Below, piece by piece: positions 9,401 through 17,826 of a DNA stretch of 64,000 nucleotides (position 1 is the stretch's first letter; the number at the start of each line of letters is the position of its first letter). The stretch is from NCBI RefSeq assembly GCF_008711325.1, contig NZ_VXDB01000004.1, positions 186,001-250,000 on the forward strand, in the 5' to 3' direction. The notes beneath the pieces are model-generated. The model saw nothing but the letters and a program-made list of their open reading frames with translations. It was not told where the DNA came from and did not search any database. Source of the stretch: Roseibium sediminis. GTDB lineage: Bacteria > Pseudomonadota > Alphaproteobacteria > Rhizobiales > Stappiaceae. The translations under genes and the position numbers were made by a program.

Positions 9401-9993
9401 ATGACTTCCTGAACGCCGCGGATATCGCCCACCTCCCAGTCCGTCTTGGGCGAACTCTCATGGGTGTTGTGGCAGGCAACACAGCTTTCTTCCATGATGA
9501 CCGCCCGTGCGCTGCGGAAAACGCTCTTGTCGCCGACGGTCTCGATCCGCTCATATTCTCCGGAAGGATTGGCGAGCAGTGTCGCCAGCGCGGCCTTGCC
9601 GAAATCGTCAAGTTCCCGGTCCTTCCTCCAAGGCCACGGATACTTGGAATACATTCGTATGCTGCTGTCCGCCCCAAAGGACTTCAGCTCGGTTTCCAGC
9701 GCCAAGGTCATGGAGACAGGGGCGGGAACGACCAGTTCCCGATTGAGATAGTCATGGCTGACGGTGACGTCACCAGAGGAGTACAGCTTGTCCACCACTT
9801 CTCTGGAATAGAAGGATCTGGATGCGGTTAGCAGATCCGATTGTGCCTTTGCTGCGGAAGAAAGGTCCGCTGTGCGGGCCTTGATGTCCAGTTCGGCGGC
9901 GAGAACGTAGGCAGCAATCGCGGAAACGGAAATAAAGATCAGAACCAGCCAGAATGTCGCGTCATGCCTTATCTGCCTTTTCAAGTCTCGCAA
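6496..9993 (-). CDS. Hybrid sensor histidine kinase with c-type haem-motif sensor domain
   Basis: The 1165-residue protein appears to start at a TTG with AAGGA 9 nt upstream; no ATG precedes the first membrane segment. Order: membrane helix (13-33), periplasmic Tll0287-like (DUF3365) domain with a c-type haem motif CVACH (171-175), second membrane helix (about 214-234), three PAS domains (about 270-390, 395-515, 520-640), HisKA with FLAMMSHEIRTPMNG (His672), HATPase, receiver (about 900-1020) and an HPt domain with HSLKSMAATFGA. This is a full internal phosphorelay that can hand phosphate to the downstream NtrC-type regulator. The likely input is redox, oxygen or NO through bound haem, inferred from the motif. 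It lies downstream of the alginate operon, same strand. Confidence 0.92.
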   Translation of the reverse strand: MRDLKRQIRHDATFWLVLIFISVSAIAAYVLAAELDIKARTADLSSAAKAQSDLLTASRSFYSREVVDKLYSSGDVTVSHDYLNRELVVPAPVSMTLALETELKSFGADSSIRMYSKYPWPWRKDRELDDFGKAALATLLANPSGEYERIETVGDKSVFRSARAVIMEESCVACHNTHESSPKTDWEVGDIRGVQEVIIPTSVHYGSGYGSISNLVYVLILAFIAALVLTFSLSVQRTRVTGRLARMIEEEREKNEALSKATRRAEKGEARVNTILATMLDGVLTVSKDGTILSSNPASRKMFGAKDSDQLDARPISQFLPEADKLNWPINADTPIALTQNGSYRMETFARKLDGLEYPVEISLSLINSEDTDALTLVLRDLTEQKKAALKLKQAETRLIDAIESLPDGFVLYDADDRLVVCNSKYIETYLLSADLIVPGTRFEDIIRGGAERGQYDTGDLTVDEWVANRIAQHHTPGTPHEQQLRNGRWIRVIESRTREGGLVGFRVDVTELKRREQALLGSQSLMRNVVSASFDGIIVMDGNGVVMDFSPAAEEVFGWSADEIIGQKMSDFIIPEKYRSAHDEGLARFLVTGTGPVLGKRFEIEGLHRKGHAIDVELAIRHTMGEDGPLFLGYVRDITVRKAADAALREAKEKAEAANEAKAKFLAMMSHEIRTPMNGVLGILSLLKDTELDETQSGYVQTARESGRSLLELINDILDFSKLEAGRMDLDETPFRLQSFVKSVYDLFLPIADEKGLKLTLDYDANLPQNLVGDAGKVRQIILNLVSNAIKFTETGFVDIKVTIEDPDSAKPSFCFSVQDTGIGVPPDKHEILFGEFMTVDASYTKKQGGTGLGLAISNQIAKLMGGSITLESEVGVGTTFHFKVPIKLAEDQTPLPTPEKSSKPVQIAENLTILVAEDNATNQIVVGHTLEAVGYDFDIANNGREALQAAQRRDYDCILMDISMPEMDGLEATRRIRTGDRNQDTPIIALTAYSLRGDRERFLAAGMSDFLSKPVEKDQLLACISRNIHPDAKQGEPAQTQASSAPLSAAREILETMPPELKQKLLQQFVDDTQKRQEAIQQAQEHDDLEQLERVTHSLKSMAATFGATEMTNIAGTINTRARNNKSRSAMDKIPELLEVCDHTLEHVKLLAEEMAIPVEFDA

Positions 9994-10032
9994 TGTGCAA
10001 TTCCTTCAATCTGACGCGGATTCGCGGTACAA

Positions 10033-10054
10033 TCTTAAGGAGAATTACTTAAGA
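10033..10054. repeat. Inverted repeat upstream of the hybrid kinase
   Basis: TCTTAAG and CTTAAGA are separated by 8 nt in the 76-nt gap between the toroid-protein gene and the kinase. There is no T-run, so it looks more like a protein-binding site than a terminator. Confidence 0.4.
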
Positions 10055-10069
10055 ATACATACCCGAATT

Positions 10070-12022
10070 TCAGTTTCCACCGCGGGAAACCAGCGCGGCA
10101 TTGCGTGGACCCGAGGGAATCTGAAAATTCGGAGCCGTGAGGCGGAACAGCGGATTTTGAAACAGGAAGGATTGCCAGCTGTCGAATGTATAGCGATGAA
10201 ACGGGAGACAGGTTTCACCGCAAATCTGGACATCGATATTCAGCTGGAACTCCTTCTTTGGATCAAAAAGGCGCGCAAAGGTGAAAAGCGCATCGGCAGA
10301 CTGCCGGTCTATCGCTGAATTGGCATAGATCCTGGAGAATGTGTCAGATGCGTAGTTCGACCATCCGCCGGAAGGAAACCATCTTCCTTCTTTCGGTCCT
10401 TCGCCATTCAGATCGCGGGGCGTCGCATGGCCAAAACCCATCATGAAGTCCAGTCGGTTGCGAATGCTTTTCGCCATGGTATCCGGCATTGCGGCACCAA
10501 AAGCAGACAGGCTCAACAGGCTGATCCCGGCATGCCCTGTATCTTCGTAGCGCATGTTGTCGATTTGGGAAGCTCGCAGTCCTTTCTCGACATAATAAGC
10601 GTTGGGCCAATAGCGCCATAGCGCGCCATTTTCATCCTTCTTCCATTCGCCGATAAACTTCTCAGCAATCGCCGCCGCACGCCGTTTCAGCGTCGGATTG
10701 TCCTGAGCTTGCAGAAGGGCGGCGAACGAGATTTGCCAGTTCCAGGGTGCGATTGCGCCAGCGAAGCGGAAATCCACGTCCTTGGTTATGCGATAGAGTT
10801 GCGTCTGTGGGTCGAAATCAGACTCGAAGGCCTCTGCAAGGCAGCTTTCATTTTCTCGGATTTCACGGCGCAGGTCATTGGGGCAGGCAAGTCCCAATTG
10901 ATCACAAGCAGAGCGGATCGAATTTGAAATGACTGACTGGTTCACCAACAGGCTGAGGCGGTGGTTGGCCCCGAGGCCGTAGATGGTGGAACTCCACCCG
11001 CAAGAGGGGTTCTTGTGGCTTGCCCGGTCCATCTTGCCGTCTCTGGCAGCAAGGGTGAGGCGCAGGGACTTTCGAGCAAGGTCCGCAAAGACATTGGCAT
11101 CAGTCTTTTCGAACAACTCGGCAAGGGCACGAACACGGTAACTCTGGTTCCAGCTTTGCAAACCTTCCGCATCGGATGAACAGGCGCGGACCTCCCCGGT
11201 TTGGGCGAGCAGCAGACCGCTCACCGCGTGATAGAAGTGCAGTGCGTTCTCGGTTCCTGAAATCGTGGCAATGGCTTCGCCGTCGGGAATGGTCGGATTG
11301 CGGGCAAGGGTGAAGAAGTCCGCGTTGGCATCTTCCACGAGGCGCTGGTCAATCTGACCGGTGGTCAGTGGAATTCTGTAGATGCCGTTCCTCGTTGTAT
11401 CTTCGCAAAGAAGCTTTGCCCAAGCTTCCGTATTCCGGAGCAGCAAGCGGTCTGGTTTACAGCTGCCAAAATCGATCAGGACCTTGTTTCCCTGTCCAAC
11501 ACGTCCCTGTTTGTCCCGCATGTATTTGGTGAGGCGGGCAGGGTGGCGGAGGCTTTCCTCAAGCACATAGGCAGCATGTCGCGTAAAACGCAGAAGCCTG
11601 ACGGTGGAGCCTCGCTCCCAGCTCTCCACAACATCGCCATCCTGAACCAGTTCGGTTTGTTTGCCGGAGGTTTTCCAGGTTCTCAGATGCGCGAGCGAGC
11701 CGTCCCTTGAAAGCCCAATCCCGCCGAGCCTGCTGCGACCTGTTGCCGTGTCCACATATGAGCTCGGTTCAGAATTGACTGTCACCGTTGGATAGTCGTC
11801 GCCGGGAGCCTTCATGACGACGAGCTTGTGATGGCCGGAGCGGCTGGCCTTTTCGATACACTGGCCTTCACTGTCCTTGCTTGACACCAGACCGGTATCG
11901 AGATCGACAACGATGTTTTGTGCAGGAAGCTCCAGCCGGTTTGACGGTGCATTCCCGTCCCGCGCCATAGCAGGCGAAATCGCCGCTGACAGGCACAGAA
12001 GCGCGAGTGTTCTTGAAAGCAT
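10070..12022 (-). CDS. Secreted protein of the alginate operon, probable alpha/alpha-toroid carbohydrate-active enzyme
   Basis: The start at 12022 gives a 650-residue product with a signal peptide (MLSRTLALLCLSAAISPAMA) and lies 14 nt after algI; a longer frame runs back into algI. Residues about 25-290 are beta-rich with repeated short strands, as in propeller-like domains. Residues about 300-640 are alpha-helical, with SWNQSYRVRALAELF, GAIAPWNWQISFAALLQAQ and NMRYEDTGHAGISLLSLSAF, the pattern of alpha/alpha-toroid lyases or C5-epimerase-like enzymes. I do not recognise it as AlgL or AlgG. As the last gene of alg44-alg8-acetyltransferase-Sel1-algI it most likely trims, modifies or exports alginate in the periplasm. 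The fold assignment is by pattern only. Confidence 0.75.
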   Translation of the reverse strand: MLSRTLALLCLSAAISPAMARDGNAPSNRLELPAQNIVVDLDTGLVSSKDSEGQCIEKASRSGHHKLVVMKAPGDDYPTVTVNSEPSSYVDTATGRSRLGGIGLSRDGSLAHLRTWKTSGKQTELVQDGDVVESWERGSTVRLLRFTRHAAYVLEESLRHPARLTKYMRDKQGRVGQGNKVLIDFGSCKPDRLLLRNTEAWAKLLCEDTTRNGIYRIPLTTGQIDQRLVEDANADFFTLARNPTIPDGEAIATISGTENALHFYHAVSGLLLAQTGEVRACSSDAEGLQSWNQSYRVRALAELFEKTDANVFADLARKSLRLTLAARDGKMDRASHKNPSCGWSSTIYGLGANHRLSLLVNQSVISNSIRSACDQLGLACPNDLRREIRENESCLAEAFESDFDPQTQLYRITKDVDFRFAGAIAPWNWQISFAALLQAQDNPTLKRRAAAIAEKFIGEWKKDENGALWRYWPNAYYVEKGLRASQIDNMRYEDTGHAGISLLSLSAFGAAMPDTMAKSIRNRLDFMMGFGHATPRDLNGEGPKEGRWFPSGGWSNYASDTFSRIYANSAIDRQSADALFTFARLFDPKKEFQLNIDVQICGETCLPFHRYTFDSWQSFLFQNPLFRLTAPNFQIPSGPRNAALVSRGGN

Positions 12023-12036
12023 GGTCCCGTGTCCTG

Positions 12037-13545
12037 TCAGAAGTTGAAGTAGATGAATTCGGTGATTTCGGCGAGCCGGTAGGTCTGCACCATCGCGACC
12101 GCAAAAAGGGCGGAGACGGCCATTGCCCATCCGGTGCTCGGGCGCCAGCGCAAGGGCAGGAACCCTTCCGTCTTGCGCTGTGCCAGAAGCTTCTTCAGCC
12201 CAAGAACCGGATTGTAGTTCTCGGTGAACTCGATGGCGTTCGGCAGGAAGAAGACGATGGCGGCAAGGCAGGCGAGCGAGGCCCAGACCGAAAGGGTCGC
12301 TGTTTCCACATTCGTCCAAAGCTCCGGCTCATAAACCGTCGAAAGACCGAACATCCCGGCCAGAATGCCGCTTGCCCCGTCAAAGCTCTGAGCGCGGAAG
12401 AAGACCCAGGCAACAATAACAGCGAGAAGCGTGATGCCGCGGGCCAGCAGGTTGCCCAGCCATGCCGGAACGAGAGACGGCACATATCCCTTCTCGCACA
12501 AGGCTCCCCAGGCGTGATTGATGCCGAGATATGCACCGTGCAGGCCGCCCCAGAAGACGAATGTCCAGCTTGCACCATGCCAAAGACCACCCAAAAGCAT
12601 GGTGATCATCAGGTTGGCATAGCGCTGGATCGGGCCGCAGCGGTTTCCGCCCATCGGAATGTAGAGATAGTCCCGCAGGAAATGGGAAAGGGTAATATGC
12701 CAGCGGCGCCAGAAGTCCGAGATGCTTGTCGCCTTGTAGGGCGAATTGAAGTTTACCGGCAGGCGAATGCCAAAGAGGCGTGCAAGGCCGAGCGCCATGT
12801 CGCAATAGCCGGAGAAGTCGAAATAGAGTTGGAACGTATAGGCGAGCGCCCCGATCCAGGCTGCTTCAAGCGGAACACCATTGGCGGTCTCAGCCAGATT
12901 GAAGACGCTGTTGGCGTAGGGTGCGATACCGTCCGCAAGCACGATCTTCTTGAACAGCCCGATGGCAAACAGGGTGCCGCCAACAGCCAGATTGGTCAGC
13001 AGCTTGTTCTGGAAATTTGTCAGCCGGAACTGCGGAATGGTCTCCTTCTGCATGACGATCGGCCCGGCGATGAGCTGCGGGAAAAACACGACGAACAGCG
13101 TGTATCTGGCGAAGTCGCAGGAGGTGATATTGCCCTTGTAGGTGTCGACCAGAAACGAAATCAGCTGGAAGGTGAAGAACGAGATTGCCAGTGGCAGAAC
13201 CAGATGCAGCATTGGCAGTTCGGCATTGGTGAAGAAGTTCACGTTGCCGATGAAGAAGTCCGCATATTTGAAGACAGCGATCAGCGCCAGATTGAACGCG
13301 ATACCGGCAATCAGCAGAGCCTTGCTTCTCATCTTCAACAGGGCACGGTGCAGGCCGTAATTGACGAGAAGCGAGCCGAGGAGCAGCGGCAGGTAGACCG
13401 GCGTCCACCATGCGTAGAAGCCCAGCGAGGCGATTGACAGCCACCAGATGATCCCCGTTTCCCATTTCAAATACCGCAAAAGCAGGTAAACGGCGAATAC
13501 CGGGGGCATGAAGAGATAGATAAACTCAAGGGAACTGAAAACCAT
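12037..13545 (-). CDS. algI: Alginate O-acetyltransferase AlgI (MBOAT)
   Basis: The 502-residue polytopic membrane protein has the MBOAT blocks DFWRRWHITLSHFLRDYLYI (His283) and GGLWHGASWTFVFWGGLHG with the invariant His323, nearly the same position as the catalytic histidine of Pseudomonas AlgI. It passes acetyl groups across the inner membrane to periplasmic SGNH transferases. It starts 3 nt after the Sel1 gene, with GGAGG in the overlapping end of that gene, so translation is coupled. The long open frame on the opposite strand is an antisense shadow. Confidence 0.93.
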   Translation of the reverse strand: MVFSSLEFIYLFMPPVFAVYLLLRYLKWETGIIWWLSIASLGFYAWWTPVYLPLLLGSLLVNYGLHRALLKMRSKALLIAGIAFNLALIAVFKYADFFIGNVNFFTNAELPMLHLVLPLAISFFTFQLISFLVDTYKGNITSCDFARYTLFVVFFPQLIAGPIVMQKETIPQFRLTNFQNKLLTNLAVGGTLFAIGLFKKIVLADGIAPYANSVFNLAETANGVPLEAAWIGALAYTFQLYFDFSGYCDMALGLARLFGIRLPVNFNSPYKATSISDFWRRWHITLSHFLRDYLYIPMGGNRCGPIQRYANLMITMLLGGLWHGASWTFVFWGGLHGAYLGINHAWGALCEKGYVPSLVPAWLGNLLARGITLLAVIVAWVFFRAQSFDGASGILAGMFGLSTVYEPELWTNVETATLSVWASLACLAAIVFFLPNAIEFTENYNPVLGLKKLLAQRKTEGFLPLRWRPSTGWAMAVSALFAVAMVQTYRLAEITEFIYFNF

Positions 13546-13548
13546 GAT

Positions 13549-14787
13549 CTATCCCTCCTGATTGGATTGGTCGCGTTGTTTGGTGGCCCGCTTGCCGGTC
13601 GCCTTTCCATCGCTGGGTTTCGGATTTTCAAGCTGTTCCAGAAGCTTTTGACTGCCCCTGTGCCCTTTGCCGGCGCCAGTACGGGCAAGCTCAATGGCCT
13701 TGGGCATGTTCTGCTCTACAAGAAGTCCCGTGGAATGAAGGCGGGCGAGCTCTTCCATGGCACCGGGGTGTCCGGTGCTTACCGCGCGCTCAAGATATCC
13801 CAGCGCATCTTCCTGCTTGAGGTCGTATTTCTTTCGAAGATGAAGTCGGGCCAGGGCTGTCAAAGCGCCGCCATGTTGATTTTCGGCTGCAAGGCGAAGC
13901 CATTTGAGGCCTTCCTCGATGTTGCCGTCCTGGTCGTCCTGCTTGAGCAGCATGCTGCCCAGATCATGCATGGCACCGGAATCTCCCAGACTTGCCGAGC
14001 GAAGAAACCACTCTTTCGCCTTGGCGGGATCGGGGTCAGTGAACTCTCCATCTCGGTAGAGGCGCGCGAGGGTTTTTGCCGAACTTGCAGATCCGTCTCG
14101 AGCTTTCTTCTCAAGTCCGCTGATGGCACGGTCAGCCATGAACTGAGCCTTTTCCTCGTCCGGGGTCGTCCCGTGCCGACCTTCCGACAGGATGTGCGCG
14201 AAGTTGATGGTGGAAGACGGATAGCCGGCGATAGCGGCGCGTTCATAATGGTGGAGCGCCGAGGGCAGATCCTGTTCCGTCCCGATGCCGCGCTCGTAAT
14301 GTTTGGCCAGCTGAACGTGAGCCTTCGGATATTCCCACTCCAGAGACTTCAGGAACCATTGCAACGCAATGGAGCTGCATTTCTCGTTTGAGCATCTCTG
14401 GAACATGCGCCCCAATTCATAGGCGGTTTCTCCGCGAAGCTCGAAGGGCTTTCTGACAGCCTCCATGAAAAGCAGGCGAGCCTGATCCAGATCGGCTTCA
14501 ACTCCCCAGCCATTCTTGTAGGCTCTTCCAAGATGATACAGCCCGAGGGGTTCACCATCGGTGGCCAGCTTGGTCAGGATTTCCGCCGCCTTTTCCCAAC
14601 GACCGAGCTTCTGCAGACCGCGTGCCTGCTTGATCAGCTCCTCAACCGAGGTTTCCTGCTGGGAAGGTGGAGAGAGAAATCCGCTTTGCGGGCCCAGAAC
14701 CGCGATCGATGCGAGAAAGGATATCGAGCCACCGACGAATAGAAGCTTCAGCTTGAAGACCTTTGGAGACAGGCTGGACTTGCGCAT
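13549..14787 (-). CDS. Sel1/TPR-repeat protein, AlgK-like scaffold
   Basis: The start at 14787 is preferred because GGAGG lies 8 nt upstream and it overlaps the preceding stop as TGATG. The 412-residue protein has one N-terminal membrane segment (about 13-35) followed by roughly seven Sel1-like repeats (for example ALHHYERAAIAGYPSSTINF and AKEWFLRSASLGDSGAMHDL). A basic tail rich in Lys, Arg and Gln follows. In Pseudomonas the Sel1/TPR lipoprotein AlgK holds the export complex together; here there is no lipobox, so the protein would be membrane-anchored. AlgK-like function is inferred from repeats and operon position. Confidence 0.8.
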   Translation of the reverse strand: MRKSSLSPKVFKLKLLFVGGSISFLASIAVLGPQSGFLSPPSQQETSVEELIKQARGLQKLGRWEKAAEILTKLATDGEPLGLYHLGRAYKNGWGVEADLDQARLLFMEAVRKPFELRGETAYELGRMFQRCSNEKCSSIALQWFLKSLEWEYPKAHVQLAKHYERGIGTEQDLPSALHHYERAAIAGYPSSTINFAHILSEGRHGTTPDEEKAQFMADRAISGLEKKARDGSASSAKTLARLYRDGEFTDPDPAKAKEWFLRSASLGDSGAMHDLGSMLLKQDDQDGNIEEGLKWLRLAAENQHGGALTALARLHLRKKYDLKQEDALGYLERAVSTGHPGAMEELARLHSTGLLVEQNMPKAIELARTGAGKGHRGSQKLLEQLENPKPSDGKATGKRATKQRDQSNQEG

Positions 14788-16049
14788 CACAGTTTCCTCC
14801 ATACACGGCACGAGGTGCCTTCGGTCATTTCCACCATGTCCTCGGAATGGGCTTGCGTAATGTCTTCGGGCTGCGCGGGGCAGGCGAGGATGTCCCGCCG
14901 CTTGCGTGCCCGCGCCAGACGTTCGGGATTGTCGTCGAACAACATCAGCAACTCGCCCACGATCTTTCGGGCTGGGCCGGAGCTGAAGTGATAGGCGTCC
15001 GTGAAATTCTCCAGATCCTGGGTGAACGGTCCGTCGAAATCAAAGTCGACGACAGGCGCCAAAGCCGAGAGCCGCTCCCGAAACTTGTGGTTTTCTGTCT
15101 TCAGCCCGAAGTCGTTGATCCGGCGCTGCATCTCGGTAACGGTTGGGGGAATGATGAAGAGCAGCCGAACATCGTTCTCTTTGCACCATGCAGCGATTTC
15201 CTCGGTCATCTCCCAAAGGAGATCCGACTGCTTGAAGACCCGCCAGTCTGCCGCGCCATTGGTCCCGACCTGTTTTGCAAAGAGTTTCGGCAAGTCGCGC
15301 TTCAGGGTGATCTCGGGCCAGTAGTCGGCCCATGAGCCAAGGCTTGCTTCCGAGCGGAATACCATCAGGGGCTTTGGTGCGGTGTTCTTGGCTTTGGGAA
15401 ACGAGCAGTCTTCGCAGAGCTTCGGATCCAGCAGCTCGTCAAGCGAAAGTGCGGCAGCGTCGAGTGAGGCAGCTGCCTTGGCGGTGCTGACCGGATTGAG
15501 GGAAAGTGAATTGGCGGCGGTCTCCAGGGCAGGATACCGAGCTTCCAGCAGGGTCCAACCGGTTTTTGCTACAAACCAGTTGCTATAGTAGCTGAAGGGA
15601 TTGTTGGCGATGCGGATTGCTTCTGGAACCCGGTTCATTGCGCCCTTGAAGCGCGTATCCATGCTCCTCATCGGCAAGCTGACAATCAGCGTGTCCAGCT
15701 CTACTGTTTTAGTCAGGTACTTGAACGTGTCGTAGATCTCGAAGACCGTGGCGCCACCATAGGCGAAATTATAGACGTCATCACGCCCGAGCTCTTGCCA
15801 GTACTTATCCTGCAAGGCGCGCGCCCGACTGTCACCCAGAACCACGACAGGTGCCTTGATCCGCGGATACTCGATCATCTTGTAAAGCGGGTAGTGGGCC
15901 TTGACGCTGATTTCCTGCTTGTCGAGTTCCAGATCAACCAACCGATTGTGGTTGAAGGCATCCACCACGATGTTGAAGATGATCGGCGATAGCGCGAACA
16001 CGGCCGTTGCGACGATTGCGGCGGTGTAGCGTTTGAACTTGAGCGACAT
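14787..16049 (-). CDS. SGNH-type alginate acetyltransferase (AlgJ/AlgX-like)
   Basis: The 420-residue protein has an N-terminal membrane anchor (about 8-30) and a periplasmic SGNH domain. The nucleophile block is VVVLGDSRARAL (Ser74) and the Asp-His pair is FTDAYHFSS (Asp351, His354), as in AlgJ and AlgX. Only one such protein is present, where Pseudomonas has two plus AlgF. It would take acetyl groups from AlgI and transfer them to mannuronate. The gene is separated from alg8 by a 172-nt gap holding two TTTGC dyads and a weak sigma-54-like element, so it may also have its own promoter. Confidence 0.82.
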   Translation of the reverse strand: MSLKFKRYTAAIVATAVFALSPIIFNIVVDAFNHNRLVDLELDKQEISVKAHYPLYKMIEYPRIKAPVVVLGDSRARALQDKYWQELGRDDVYNFAYGGATVFEIYDTFKYLTKTVELDTLIVSLPMRSMDTRFKGAMNRVPEAIRIANNPFSYYSNWFVAKTGWTLLEARYPALETAANSLSLNPVSTAKAAASLDAAALSLDELLDPKLCEDCSFPKAKNTAPKPLMVFRSEASLGSWADYWPEITLKRDLPKLFAKQVGTNGAADWRVFKQSDLLWEMTEEIAAWCKENDVRLLFIIPPTVTEMQRRINDFGLKTENHKFRERLSALAPVVDFDFDGPFTQDLENFTDAYHFSSGPARKIVGELLMLFDDNPERLARARKRRDILACPAQPEDITQAHSEDMVEMTEGTSCRVWRKL

Positions 16050-16085
16050 AACCAGCCCCTTTCTGGGAGATCTTCTGCTTCATTC

Positions 16086-16101
16086 ATCAAGATCGGTGCC
16101 A
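16086..16101 (-). promoter_or_regulatory. Weak sigma-54-like element before the SGNH gene
   Basis: The minus strand reads TGGCACCGATCTTGAT: perfect TGGCAC, TTG at the right spacing, but GA instead of GC at -12. Transcription would start about 25 nt before the ATG. Taken alone it is doubtful; the two TTTGC dyads 50-110 bp upstream raise its interest. Confidence 0.35.
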
Positions 16102-16150
16102 TGTGAGAGGATTGTGAAAAAGTTTGTAAAAACAAATGATTGCTAGGGAA

Positions 16151-16212
16151 TTTGCGTTTTGGGAAATGGTTCGGCTTCGCGAATCTGAAATTCCGGTTTG
16201 CAAATTCGGAAC
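16151..16212. promoter_or_regulatory. Two TTTGC-N6-GGAA dyads between alg8 and the SGNH gene
   Basis: TTTGC-GTTTTG-GGAAA (16151-16166) and TTTGC-AAATTC-GGAAC (16197-16212) share the architecture of the sites upstream of algD, alg44 and the RTX gene. Start-to-start spacing is 46 bp, close to the 45 bp seen upstream of alg44. Confidence 0.45.
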
Positions 16213-16221
16213 GGGCCGGCC

Positions 16222-17823
16222 TCAACCAAAGCCGGGCAAGCTGAGCGCAAGAGACATCATGCTGACGCTCGGCGGGGCAATAAGACCGGCCATCATCACG
16301 ACACCCAGGAACAGGATCGTCACATAGAGAAACGTCAGGTAGGTCGCCATCCAGTTCTGGCACATGGCTTTGAAGCCATCTCCTTCTCCCGCTCGCTGGT
16401 CTCCGCGGTTCGACCAGCGCTGCTTTGACAGCCGGAAGATGCAATAGACCTTCACCGAAGCGTTGATGAGCTGGTTGAAATAGAGAATGAACGGATAGCT
16501 GAGATCCACCTTGCGGGCATACTGATAGAGGAACAGCGACAGCAACATGCGCGTGATGCAGATGAAGACGACATAGCCGAACAGGTAGTGCGGTTCGTGA
16601 AGCACGGTCGTGCAAAGTGCCAGAACCGGACTGACGAGCATGGTCCACATGGAAACGCGCTGATCCAGCAGGCACCACCAGACGAAGAAGGGCATTTGGG
16701 TTGGCCCCAGCGCAAGAGCGCGAGAGCCGTTGCGCAACATGTTTCCGGACCAGCGCCGGAAATTCTGCACCATACGGCCCAGACCGGAACCTTCTATGAC
16801 CTCAACGGTGTAGCCCATTGAATCAGGGACATAGAGCATCCGGCATTTGGACTGGAGCATGTAGTACCAGGTGCTCTTGTCGTCGCCGGAGAGGAAGCGA
16901 AACTGACCCCATAGCCAGTGTTCCAGATGGTCGGCTTCCAGCAACCGGATGAACTTCAATTTGACCAGATGCTTGGCGCGAAATACTGACATCCGACCCG
17001 TCAGCGTCAATACGCGACCGGAGAGGGAATGCGACTGCATGGCCAGTCGGCGCTGGGCGAAGCGCATCGTGAGCCAGTTGGCAATCCAGCGCGGTCCGAT
17101 GCAGATCACTTCCTCATCTGTCGTGCAGGCCTGAAGGTCCGGATAGAGCTTGAACAGCGGAAGGCAGGCGCCAACCGCGTTGTGACCAAGGATGAAATCC
17201 CCATCCATGAAGATGATGAGGTCATCATCCTCAACCTCGCCACGGCTCATGGCCCTGAGCACGAGGCCGATGGCAAGGCGTTTGCCGGGTTGGTTCTGGC
17301 GGATGATGTGCAGCGTAACGTCAAGGTTCGGCCACTCCCTGCGGAGTTGATTGGAGATCAGGGTCTCGTCGTAAGAGTCACCTGATCCGAGCCAGATTGT
17401 TCCGGGCACCCCGGCATTGTGGATCTCCCGGCAGATTGACCGGATCACCTTCTCGGTGATGTCACGATGCTCCTTGTAGGTGGTCATCATGAAGTGAAGG
17501 TGACGCGGACGCCACCCGTCTTCCCAGACCTTGCGACCAGCTTCGCGCATCGCCGGATAGACCCGGTTGGCATAGATCCAGGCTCTCACCGCGTGGGTAA
17601 ACCACCAGCCATAACGCCACGCGCCCAGAACTCCGATAACAATCGTGATCTCTTTCGTCGCCGGGCTGAAAAACACATTCTCAAACGTGGTCAGCCCAAT
17701 GAAGCAAACGCCGAAATAGAGGGCGATCTTGTACAGGACGAAAGGTGTCCATTTTTCCCAGCCCTTGGGCTGATGGGTGATCTCGTCCACGTTGTAAATC
17801 AGGTTTGGATTTTCTTGGCGCAT
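16222..17823 (-). CDS. alg8: Alginate polymerase Alg8 (glycosyltransferase family 2)
   Basis: This 533-residue inner-membrane glycosyltransferase has two N-terminal membrane helices, the catalytic DGD in IIFMDGDFILGHN (about residue 205), a TDEEVICIGPRW acceptor region and the RRWSGNMLRN block standing for QxxRW of processive GT2 enzymes. Four or more C-terminal membrane helices follow. Alg8 polymerises GDP-mannuronate and is activated by c-di-GMP bound to Alg44. It starts 3 nt after alg44. The protein is somewhat longer than Pseudomonas Alg8 but collinear in motifs. Confidence 0.92.
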   Translation of the reverse strand: MRQENPNLIYNVDEITHQPKGWEKWTPFVLYKIALYFGVCFIGLTTFENVFFSPATKEITIVIGVLGAWRYGWWFTHAVRAWIYANRVYPAMREAGRKVWEDGWRPRHLHFMMTTYKEHRDITEKVIRSICREIHNAGVPGTIWLGSGDSYDETLISNQLRREWPNLDVTLHIIRQNQPGKRLAIGLVLRAMSRGEVEDDDLIIFMDGDFILGHNAVGACLPLFKLYPDLQACTTDEEVICIGPRWIANWLTMRFAQRRLAMQSHSLSGRVLTLTGRMSVFRAKHLVKLKFIRLLEADHLEHWLWGQFRFLSGDDKSTWYYMLQSKCRMLYVPDSMGYTVEVIEGSGLGRMVQNFRRWSGNMLRNGSRALALGPTQMPFFVWWCLLDQRVSMWTMLVSPVLALCTTVLHEPHYLFGYVVFICITRMLLSLFLYQYARKVDLSYPFILYFNQLINASVKVYCIFRLSKQRWSNRGDQRAGEGDGFKAMCQNWMATYLTFLYVTILFLGVVMMAGLIAPPSVSMMSLALSLPGFG

Positions 17824-17826
17824 CAG

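Noticed and set aside
12007-13437. 476-codon plus-strand open frame opposite algI
   Set aside because: Low-complexity, highly charged antisense product without family features. AlgI on the other strand has all MBOAT motifs and a ribosome-binding site.
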